Of a DNA stretch of 9,122 bases, positions 1-5,773 are shown one piece after another (the stretch's first letter is position 1; every line of letters begins with the position of its first letter). A program made the position numbers and the translations under genes. The notes below the pieces were generated by a model that worked only from the letters and a program-made list of their open reading frames with translations, did no database searches and was not told the origin of the DNA. The stretch lies in contig JAEEQO010000121.1 in the NCBI GenBank assembly GCA_016285335.1, forward strand, positions 1-9,122. Reading direction: 5' to 3'. The DNA is from Victivallales bacterium (GTDB lineage Bacteria > Verrucomicrobiota > Lentisphaeria > Victivallales > UBA1829).

Positions 1-1
1 G

Positions 2-1108
2 GCCGCCGGGCTGAACTACTTCGACACCGCCCAGCCGTACCACAACGGCGAAAGCCAGCAGTTCCTCGGCGAGGCGATGAAGAAGTATGACCGCAAATCC
101 TACATGATCGCCACCAAGCTTCCGCTTTGGTCTCTCCGCAGCGCGGCCGAGGCCGAGACTATCTTCAAGGGCCAGCTTGAAGCGTGCAAGACCGAATATT
201 TCGATTTCTACCTGATGCATGCGTTCAATGCGAACAGTTTCCGCAACTTCGAAAATCTCAAACTTTACGATTATTTCAAGAAGCAGAAGGACGCAGGAGT
301 AATCAAGCATCTCGGCTTCTCCTTCCACGATTCCGCGCAGGCTCTTGAACCCATCGTCAACGCGCATGAATGGGATTTCGTTCAAATCCAGCTCAATTTC
401 ATTGACTGGGAAGCGCAGAACGCCAAGCGCATGTACGAGTTCCTGACCTCGAAGGACATCCCCGTCGTCATCATGGAACCGCTTCAGGGTGGCAAGCTCG
501 CAACGCTTACCCCGGCAGCCGTCGAGGTTCTGAAGAAGGCCGATCCGAAGGCTACCGCGGCATCCTGGGCGTTCCGTTATGCGGCGTCGCTCCCGAACGT
601 GCTTACGGTCCTCAGCGGCATGACCACGATGGACGTGCTGAAGGAAAACATCGAGACCTTCACGGACTTCAAGCCGCTGACCGACGACGAGCGCAAGGTG
701 CTGGCCGAGGCCCGCGACGTGTATCTGGGCGTCTCCAAGAGCCGCGTCCCCTGCACGACCTGCAGATACTGTGTCAGTGAATGTCCGGTCAAGATCGAGA
801 TTCCGGCTGTATTCACCGCATGGAATGACTTCTGCGAGAAGAAGGACGAGGCCGCGTTCAAGGAAGCCTACAATAAGCTTTCTGTCAAGGCGAGTGCCTG
901 CATCGGCTGCCGCCGTTGCGTCAGAAGATGCCCGCAGCAGATCGACATCCCGACTGAACTTACCAAGATCGCGCAGGCCGCGGGCGACAATGCCGGCGGA
1001 GGTCGCGGAGGTCGCGGCGGCGGTCGTCAGGGCGGCGGTCCCGGCGGCGGCATGGGCGGCGGCTTTGGGGGCGGACCCCAGGGCGGCGGCTTCGGCGGCG
1101 GACGCTGA
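2..1108 (+). CDS. Aldo/keto reductase with C-terminal double [4Fe-4S] ferredoxin-type domain and Gly/Arg-rich tail (5' partial)
   Basis: The frame is open from base 2, so the true start lies off the window; the ATG at 77 is internal. 368 residues are visible. Seen: the AKR active-site stretch NYFDTAQPYHNGES (bases 14-55), which supplies the catalytic Asp and Tyr. Counting from the Met at base 77, the catalytic Lys is K14 (ATKLP) and the catalytic His is H48 (FYLMH). Two CxxCxxCxxxCP motifs follow, at C226/C229/C232/C236 and C275/C278/C281/C285, each a [4Fe-4S] ligand set. Family knowledge: this matches the predicted iron-sulfur aldo/keto reductases (COG1453 type), cytoplasmic NAD(P)H-dependent oxidoreductases whose substrates are mostly unknown; the clusters suggest electron transfer to or from a partner. 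Odd: residues 306-343 are almost only Gly and Arg, with a few Gln, Pro, Met and Phe, and such a tail is not part of the usual fold. The gene is followed by a strong terminator. Family is secure; the substrate cannot be told. Confidence 0.93.
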   Translation, partial: AAGLNYFDTAQPYHNGESQQFLGEAMKKYDRKSYMIATKLPLWSLRSAAEAETIFKGQLEACKTEYFDFYLMHAFNANSFRNFENLKLYDYFKKQKDAGVIKHLGFSFHDSAQALEPIVNAHEWDFVQIQLNFIDWEAQNAKRMYEFLTSKDIPVVIMEPLQGGKLATLTPAAVEVLKKADPKATAASWAFRYAASLPNVLTVLSGMTTMDVLKENIETFTDFKPLTDDERKVLAEARDVYLGVSKSRVPCTTCRYCVSECPVKIEIPAVFTAWNDFCEKKDEAAFKEAYNKLSVKASACIGCRRCVRRCPQQIDIPTELTKIAQAAGDNAGGGRGGRGGGRQGGGPGGGMGGGFGGGPQGGGFGGGR

Positions 1109-1126
1109 ACTGCTCCGATGTTCAGC
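1104..1126 (+). other. Inverted repeat overlapping the stop codon of the aldo/keto reductase
   Basis: GCTGAAC (1104-1110) and GTTCAGC (1120-1126) form a perfect 7-bp stem with a 9-nt loop. The stop TGA (1106-1108) lies in the left arm. There is no T-tract, so it is not a classical terminator by itself. A related GCTGAA/TTCAGC hairpin overlaps the stop of the glycosyltransferase gene. Its role is unknown; 3'-end protection or processing is an inference. Confidence 0.5.
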
Positions 1127-1174
1127 CTGATCCGTTTTCCGAACCTGACTGAACAGCAAAAAAAGAATCATTGG

Positions 1175-1209
1175 ACGGACTCCGGAATTCATCCTGAGTC
1201 CGTTTTTTT
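1175..1209 (+). terminator. Rho-independent terminator after the aldo/keto reductase gene
   Basis: ACGGACTC (1175-1182) pairs perfectly with GAGTCCGT (1196-1203). After one mismatch the stem gains two more G-C pairs closing an AATTCAT loop, and seven T follow at 1203-1209. It lies 67 nt past the reductase stop and upstream of the thyX promoter, so it separates the two transcripts. An A-rich run at 1158-1164 on the other side could give weak reverse activity, though no gene needs it. Confidence 0.9.
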
Positions 1210-1260
1210 ATATGGGCATCCGTTTTTTTGGATTTTTAAGAAAAGAATAAACAAAGCGGC

Positions 1261-1289
1261 TTGATTTTGCGGTCGGAAGATAGTATATT
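1261..1289 (+). promoter_or_regulatory. Predicted sigma70-type promoter for thyX
   Basis: TTGATT (1261-1266) and TATATT (1284-1289) are separated by exactly 17 nt inside an AT-rich gap that stands out from the GC-rich genes. Transcription would start near 1296, giving a leader of about 48 nt before the thyX ATG. No operator is obvious. The same spacing and -10 box recur at the other two promoters in this window. Confidence 0.7.
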
Positions 1290-1343
1290 GATGCGGAACT
1301 TCGAAACAACGATTCAACGCTTCAAGCGGAAGGGACGACAGAA

Positions 1344-2045
1344 ATGGCCTTGACACACGTGAACGTGCCACCGGAAAACCATGTGAAAGTGCTCGACGGA
1401 CAGGGCTGGGTGGGCCTGATCGACACGCTCGGCACCGAAACCACGATCGTGAACGCCGCACGCGTTTCGTTCGGGAAGATCCGCCAGGAAATGGACGAAC
1501 GCGACGTGGCGCTCCTGAAATACCTGATCGAAAACCGTCACACGAGCCCGCTGGAGCACATCGTCTTCACGTTCAGCGTGCATTGTCCGCTGTTCGTGCG
1601 AGGCCAGTGGCACCGCCACCGCACGTGGTCGTACAACGAGATCTCGCGGCGCTACACCGAGATCGACATGGAGTTCTATGTGCCGCCGAAACTCCGCAAG
1701 CAGGCGGAAAACAACCGCCAGGCGTCCGTCGCGTGCGAGGATTTCGACGATGCCGCGCTGCGCGAGCTCATCCGCGCCCAGAACGAACAGTCCCTGAAAG
1801 CCTACGAAGCCCTGCTTGCCGCGGGCGTCTGCCGCGAACAGGCGCGCGGCGTGCTGTCGCAGAACATGATGGTCACGTTCTGGGGCACGGTCGACCTGAG
1901 CAACCTGATCCACTTCCTGGAGCTTCGCGACAGCGACCATGCCCAGTGGGAGATCCGCGAATACGCGAAGGCGATCAAGAAGCTGATCAAGCCGGTCGTC
2001 CCGCACGTCGCCGAATACTACGAATCCAAGGGCGAAGTCTGGTGA
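1344..2045 (+). CDS. thyX: Flavin-dependent thymidylate synthase ThyX
   Basis: ThyX methylates dUMP to dTMP with methylenetetrahydrofolate, using FAD and NADPH; it is the alternative to ThyA and acts in the cytoplasm. The 233 residues match the usual family length. Seen: the signature RHRx7S at residues 91-101 (RHRTWSYNEIS, followed by RRY), the N-terminal RHTSPLEH (65-72), and the C-terminal region QARGVLSQNM (166-175), NLIHFLELR (187-195) and AQWEIREYA (200-208), which form the substrate and flavin site in characterised ThyX proteins. The ATG at 1344 is chosen because GGAAGGGA (1328-1335) is a good ribosome binding site 8 nt upstream and the predicted promoter lies just before it. The glycosyltransferase gene begins 37 nt after the stop and is probably co-transcribed, with no obvious functional link. 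A long open frame on the opposite strand (1314-2243) is a GC-driven shadow. Confidence 0.97.
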   Translation: MALTHVNVPPENHVKVLDGQGWVGLIDTLGTETTIVNAARVSFGKIRQEMDERDVALLKYLIENRHTSPLEHIVFTFSVHCPLFVRGQWHRHRTWSYNEISRRYTEIDMEFYVPPKLRKQAENNRQASVACEDFDDAALRELIRAQNEQSLKAYEALLAAGVCREQARGVLSQNMMVTFWGTVDLSNLIHFLELRDSDHAQWEIREYAKAIKKLIKPVVPHVAEYYESKGEVW

Positions 2046-2082
2046 GACACGTTCGACCGGCGCATCCTGACGGAGCGTCCGC

Positions 2083-3969
2083 ATGACGGAATATCTGGCG
2101 CAACTTGCCGGAGGGCTCGTCCCGGCCTTTTTTGTCGTGCTCGCGTCCGCCGTCGCGTTTGCCGGGAGCGGATACGGCGTTCTGCGCCTCTTCGGCCTCG
2201 GACGCGGCCTGATGCGCGGTCTGACGCTCTGGCTGGTCTCCATGGCCGCCGGATTCGCCGTCTGCGCGTTTTACTGCGCCGCCATCCTGACAAGTCTCGG
2301 CACGGGGACGCTCGCCTGCGTCCTGTGCCTGTTTCCCGTTCTCGCCGGGACCGGAAACCTCATCCGCTTCCGCAAGGAGCTGTTCCCCTCGTTTTCCGTT
2401 CAAAAACGGATGCCGTTCGAGATCCTGATCGTCCTCGTCCCGCTTATCGTGCTATCCATCGGCGCGTTCCAGTATCCCGCTTCGTGGGACGAATGCGTGT
2501 ACCAGCTCGCCGTGCCGCGCCGCTGGCTCGCCGACGGACGTGTCCTGCTGTACCGCGACCTGCCGTATTCCGGGTTTCCGATGCTTCCGCAGTTCCTGTA
2601 CGTGCCGATGATGAAATTCGGCGGACTTGCAGCGGTCAAGCTCGTGATCTACGGCGGCACGGCCTGTTTCTTCGCCTCGCTGACGCTTCTGGCGTGCGGC
2701 GAGGTGAAGCGCAACCTGATCGACGCATGCGTTTTCACCGCGTCGTTCCTGGTCGCGCCGCTCATGGTGCATGTGCTGATCTCCGGCTACGCCGAACCGC
2801 TGATGGGTTCGCTGCTCGCAGCCGGGCTCCTGCTCGCGGACGCAGCCTTGAAAGACCCGGACAAACGCGCGGAATCGCCCGGATTCGCGGTCGTGTGCGG
2901 GATCCTGGCGGGCGCGATGGCGGCGATCAAGCTGACGGGGGGATTCGCCGGGGCCGCGCTGCTGCTGTACATGCTGCTCCGGAAACGCCGCAAGCTCGAT
3001 ATTCTGTTCATCTTCCTGTTCGCGGCCGCCGGTGCGCTGTTTGCCTTGATGTTCTATCAGCGTCCGTGGTTCGAGACGCGGAATCCGTTCTGGCCGTATT
3101 TCGGCGACTTTTTCGGCTCGCCGGAGGTCATGACCTCGAACTACCATCATCTTCTCGGAACGGCGAAGTTCTCCGGTTTCTCCATCATCACCATTATCCT
3201 GCTTCTGCCGGGACTGACGTTTCCGGCGCTTTCCAGGATGTTTGACGGCGTGTTCGGACTTCAGGCGCTCCTGTGGTCGGGTCTGCTCCTGATCGCGCTC
3301 TGGCGCCGTCCGAAACGCATTTGCGCGGCATTCCTGCCGCTGGCGTTCCTCGTCCTTGCCTGGCTGATGTCTTCCCCGCAGGCGCGGTTCCTGATCCCCG
3401 CGCTGGCGTTCCTCGCCCTCGTGGTGCGGGACGCCTTCCCGCTCGTCCGCGGACGCGCCGGAAGGATCTTCCTGTGGGCCGCGGTCGCGTTCTCGCTGTT
3501 TTCGTTCCCGCCCGCCATCTATTCCACCTACGGCGCGAACCTCCGGGCGACGTGCTCCGGCGACGGACGGCGCGACCTCCTGTACGGGCGTACCGGGGAC
3601 AGCATGCTGCCCGCCGTGGACATCCTGCGCGACCGTCTCGCAAACGGCGGAAAATGCCTCCTTGTGCTGGAGGAACGTACGCTGTATTTCCCGCGCGGAT
3701 GCGAGATCGGCACGCCGTTCTTTCAGGACAAATATTTCCCCGGCGGAAAGATCCCGGACGCAGACGGCATGCTGAAAATGCTCGATGACGGCGGGTTCAC
3801 CTGCCTGTACGTGCGGCCGCCGGACCGGAATCCGGATTACCTGCCGCAGGCCGCCGACTTCTGGGCCGGCGACTTCTTCGCGACGCTGGACGCTCTGGTG
3901 AAGCGGGGCGACCTCGTGCCGGAAGAATTGCCGGGCGGGGCGACGCTGCTGGTCCGCCGCGGACGCTGA
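2083..3969 (+). CDS. Multi-pass membrane GT-C type glycosyltransferase (ArnT/PMT/RgtA-like)
   Basis: 628 residues with about a dozen hydrophobic spans between residues 10 and 480, then a soluble C-terminal part of about 145 residues. Seen: after the span at 112-130 comes DECVYQLAVP (136-145), the acidic pair in the first large outer loop that resembles the DExxY site of lipid-linked-sugar glycosyltransferases; SPQARFLIPALAFL (431-444) resembles the late QxRYxxP-type helix of the family. Family knowledge: GT-C enzymes use polyprenyl-phosphate sugars and transfer them outside the cytoplasmic membrane to lipid A, glycans or proteins. Donor and acceptor cannot be told here. The ATG at 2083 has CGGAG (2071-2075) 7 nt upstream. 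It sits 37 nt after thyX with no terminator between, so co-transcription is likely. A waaA gene nearby hints at envelope work, but they are not in one operon. An undefined membrane protein of another class is possible. Confidence 0.75.
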   Translation: MTEYLAQLAGGLVPAFFVVLASAVAFAGSGYGVLRLFGLGRGLMRGLTLWLVSMAAGFAVCAFYCAAILTSLGTGTLACVLCLFPVLAGTGNLIRFRKELFPSFSVQKRMPFEILIVLVPLIVLSIGAFQYPASWDECVYQLAVPRRWLADGRVLLYRDLPYSGFPMLPQFLYVPMMKFGGLAAVKLVIYGGTACFFASLTLLACGEVKRNLIDACVFTASFLVAPLMVHVLISGYAEPLMGSLLAAGLLLADAALKDPDKRAESPGFAVVCGILAGAMAAIKLTGGFAGAALLLYMLLRKRRKLDILFIFLFAAAGALFALMFYQRPWFETRNPFWPYFGDFFGSPEVMTSNYHHLLGTAKFSGFSIITIILLLPGLTFPALSRMFDGVFGLQALLWSGLLLIALWRRPKRICAAFLPLAFLVLAWLMSSPQARFLIPALAFLALVVRDAFPLVRGRAGRIFLWAAVAFSLFSFPPAIYSTYGANLRATCSGDGRRDLLYGRTGDSMLPAVDILRDRLANGGKCLLVLEERTLYFPRGCEIGTPFFQDKYFPGGKIPDADGMLKMLDDGGFTCLYVRPPDRNPDYLPQAADFWAGDFFATLDALVKRGDLVPEELPGGATLLVRRGR

Positions 3970-3987
3970 AAATCACTCGTATTCAGC
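3965..3987. terminator. Small hairpin between convergent genes, overlapping the glycosyltransferase stop
   Basis: GCTGAA (3965-3970) pairs with TTCAGC (3982-3987) around an 11-nt loop; the glycosyltransferase stop TGA (3967-3969) is in the left arm. On the minus strand it lies 14 nt past the MATE stop, so it could serve both converging transcripts. Neither side has a T-tract, so intrinsic termination is doubtful. It strongly resembles the hairpin at the reductase stop. Confidence 0.3.
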
Positions 3988-4001
3988 TCAAACAAACTCC
4001 G

Positions 4002-5417
4002 TCAGGTCGGACGGGAACTCTTGGCGCATTTGCAGGAACGCCCGAGCCCGACGGGATGTTTGGCGCCGAGATCGGTGCGTTTGCCTTTCAGCCGGGCGCG
4101 GATTTCGTACAGGTAGTACACGAGCAGCATCACGCCTGTGATCGTCCATGTGATGCCGGAGGCGAAGCACGCGCCCGTGTAGCCGAACCATTCCGCGAGG
4201 TAGACCGCCGTGAAGATGCGGCTGACCGTCTCCATTGCGCCGCCCAGCAGGGGCACCAGCGAGCACCCCATGCCCTGAAGCGTGTTGCGGAAGATCAGGA
4301 TCATGCCGAGCGAGATGTATGCCGGGGCGACCGTGTAGATGTACTGGCGGCCCGCCTTCAGGATCTCAGGCGACGACTCGATGTCCAGGAACATCTTCAG
4401 CAGCTGCGTGCTGAAGAGGATCATCAGGACGGTCCCCGCCACCGAGATCGCCGCCGTGATCAGCCACCCGCTGCGCACGCCCACCACGATCCGGCGGTAG
4501 TTGTTCGCGCCGCTGTTCTGCGCCGTGTAGGCCGCCAGCGTGGTGCCGATGGCGAAGAACGGGATGCAGATCAACCCTTCCAGGCGTCCCGCGGCCGTGG
4601 TCGCCGCCACGGTGCCGGGCCCGAACTGGTTGAATGCGCTCTGCAGGATCACGCAGCCGAATCCGGTCACGCTGAACTGCAGCGCCATCGGGATCGCCAC
4701 GCGGAGGTGTTCCCAGTAGAACCGCCAGTCGATGCGCCAGTCAGAGCGCCCGTACGGCAGGAGCTCGGGGAATTTCTTCAGGACGATGCCGAGGCAGATC
4801 AGCCCGGAAACGAACTGCGACGCCACTGTCGCGTACGCCGCTCCCGCAACCTCCAAGCCGAACTTGCAGACCAGCAGCAGGTCGAGTCCGGCGTTCAGGA
4901 ACGAGGCGAAGACGATCACGTACAGCGGGCGTTTGCTGTCGCCCAGCGACCGCATCAGGAACGACATCAGCAGGTAGAACGTCATGGACGGCGTGCCCGC
5001 CACGATGATGCGGAGATACCGCAGCGAATCCTCCAGGATCTCTTCCGGCGTGTTCATCGCGACCAGGATCGGCCTCAGATAACGCAGGAACACCAGCGTG
5101 ACCGCCGCCACGAACGCCGAACAAAGCACCACGGCCGCGCAGAACGAACGCCGCACGCCGGTCGCGTCCTTCGCGCCGAACCGCTGCCCCGTGATGATCG
5201 TGAGCCCGGCGGGAAGCCCCCAGAAGAACCCCAGCAGCATGAAGATCACGGACCCGGCGTTTCCGACCGCGGCGAGCTTTTCCGGCCCGCACCAGCGGCC
5301 CACGATCATGGAGTCGACCATGCTGTACAGCTGGTTGCAGGCGTTCCCGATCGCCAGCGGGATCGAGAACAGCAGGATGATTTTCAGCGGATTTCCCCTC
5401 GTAAGATCTTTCGCCAT
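4002..5417 (-). CDS. MATE family efflux transporter (DinF/NorM-like)
   Basis: A 471-residue membrane protein that exports cationic or drug-like compounds in exchange for Na+ or H+, by family knowledge. Seen: a DinF-like N-terminus (KDLTRGNPLKIILLFSIPL, 3-21), then YSMVDSMIVGR (31-41), LAAVGNAGS (48-56), the loop ITGQRFGAKD (75-84), RSLGDSKRPL (156-165) and its helix FLNAGLDLLL (173-182). The second half repeats the pattern with AAGRLEGLI (275-283), AYTAQNSGANNYRR (296-309) and RNTLQGMG (377-384). This two-half, 12-helix layout and length are typical. The ATG at 5417 aligns with the family start; a G-run (5422-5426) just upstream is only a weak ribosome binding site, and a good promoter lies at 5454-5482. 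The end (about 442-471) is a hydrophilic tail with CKC, beyond the normal fold. Substrate is unknown. It converges on the glycosyltransferase gene and diverges from waaA. Confidence 0.94.
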   Translation of the reverse strand: MAKDLTRGNPLKIILLFSIPLAIGNACNQLYSMVDSMIVGRWCGPEKLAAVGNAGSVIFMLLGFFWGLPAGLTIITGQRFGAKDATGVRRSFCAAVVLCSAFVAAVTLVFLRYLRPILVAMNTPEEILEDSLRYLRIIVAGTPSMTFYLLMSFLMRSLGDSKRPLYVIVFASFLNAGLDLLLVCKFGLEVAGAAYATVASQFVSGLICLGIVLKKFPELLPYGRSDWRIDWRFYWEHLRVAIPMALQFSVTGFGCVILQSAFNQFGPGTVAATTAAGRLEGLICIPFFAIGTTLAAYTAQNSGANNYRRIVVGVRSGWLITAAISVAGTVLMILFSTQLLKMFLDIESSPEILKAGRQYIYTVAPAYISLGMILIFRNTLQGMGCSLVPLLGGAMETVSRIFTAVYLAEWFGYTGACFASGITWTITGVMLLVYYLYEIRARLKGKRTDLGAKHPVGLGRSCKCAKSSRPT

Positions 5418-5453
5418 AAAGCCCCCGATGTATTTTGATAACGGGTAAACTAT

Positions 5454-5482
5454 AATATAGCTCCGAATCCGTTTGTTTTCAA
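5454..5482 (-). promoter_or_regulatory. Predicted sigma70-type promoter for the MATE gene
   Basis: Read on the minus strand: TTGAAA (5482-5477), a 17-nt spacer, and TATATT (5459-5454). Transcription would start near 5447, about 30 nt before the MATE ATG. The -10 lies in CTATAATATAG (5450-5460), which is symmetric around one base, so the plus strand also shows TATAAT (5451-5456). Confidence 0.7.
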
Positions 5483-5697
5483 CCGGAAACGGGCCGCTGT
5501 GCCAAATTATCCCGCGTCTTTTCCGCGATCGCGGACCGTCGGCGCCGTTCGCCGTGTGCGAAGGCGGACAGCGGAAAACCGTCCTTTGTCGTCCGAGGAG
5601 CGTCCGATCCGGCTTTCATGCGGCATAATACCCCGCGACTCACAGCGGGACGGCCATGTGAAAAACCGGGAATCCGCGTCTCTTTCCCGCGGCCGGA
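5483..5697. other. Non-coding, hairpin-rich intergenic segment between two divergent promoters
   Basis: About 215 nt lie between the -35 boxes of the MATE and waaA promoters. Short open frames cross it on both strands (5499-5783 plus, 5479-5712 minus), but their products are basic, low-complexity and resemble nothing I know. Seen: a perfect 14-bp palindrome TCCGCGATCGCGGA (5522-5535); CCGCTGT/ACAGCGG (5494-5500 and 5568-5574); TTCGC/GCGAA near 5548-5562; CCCGC/GCGGG (5632-5636 and 5645-5649). This could be a regulatory DNA region, a structured RNA, or decayed sequence. I cannot decide. Confidence 0.4.
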
Positions 5698-5707
5698 TTG
5701 CTTTTTT
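5671..5707 (+). terminator. Possible terminator hairpin just before the waaA promoter
   Basis: CCGCG (5674-5678) pairs with CGCGG (5688-5692), and the flanking AAT (5671-5673) can pair with ATT (5697-5699) across a bulge of four bases. Six T follow at 5702-5707. The bulge weakens it, and the T-tract overlaps the -35 region of the waaA promoter. If real, it would end a plus-strand transcript arising in 5460-5670. Confidence 0.3.
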
Positions 5708-5726
5708 CGCAAAGAAGTTGTATATT
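5698..5726 (+). promoter_or_regulatory. Predicted sigma70-type promoter for waaA/kdtA
   Basis: TTGCTT (5698-5703), a 17-nt spacer, and TATATT (5721-5726), within an AT-rich stretch. Transcription would start near 5733, giving a leader of about 40 nt. This also argues that the coding start is the ATG at 5774 and not an upstream in-frame ATG at 5618, which would precede the promoter. Confidence 0.7.
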
Positions 5727-5773
5727 ATATTTTCCGTTTTTCAAGTCCGGTCATTTCAACAGGTGCGGTTCGC

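Noticed and set aside
992..1105. The GGC-rich stretch as a DNA repeat or CRISPR-like array
   Set aside because: It has no fixed unit length or spacers and stays in frame with the reductase, so it is low-complexity coding sequence.
771..1130. 119-residue frame overlapping the end of the reductase in another frame
   Set aside because: It is an Arg/Ala/Ser-rich out-of-frame reading of the ferredoxin domain and the GGC-rich tail.
1314..2243. 309-residue open frame on the minus strand opposite thyX
   Set aside because: It mirrors the thyX coding frame, its product is rich in Arg, Ala, Val and His with no known motif, and thyX is certain. GC-rich third codon positions keep such antisense frames open.
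4056..5438. 460-residue plus-strand open frame opposite the MATE gene
   Set aside because: The product is an Arg/His/Asp/Gln-rich low-complexity string, the usual shadow of a GC-rich membrane protein gene read backwards.
5618..5773. Upstream in-frame ATG extending waaA by 52 residues
   Set aside because: The waaA promoter (5698-5726) lies downstream of that ATG, the extension is unlike the family, and the ATG at 5774 gives the normal N-terminal membrane anchor.
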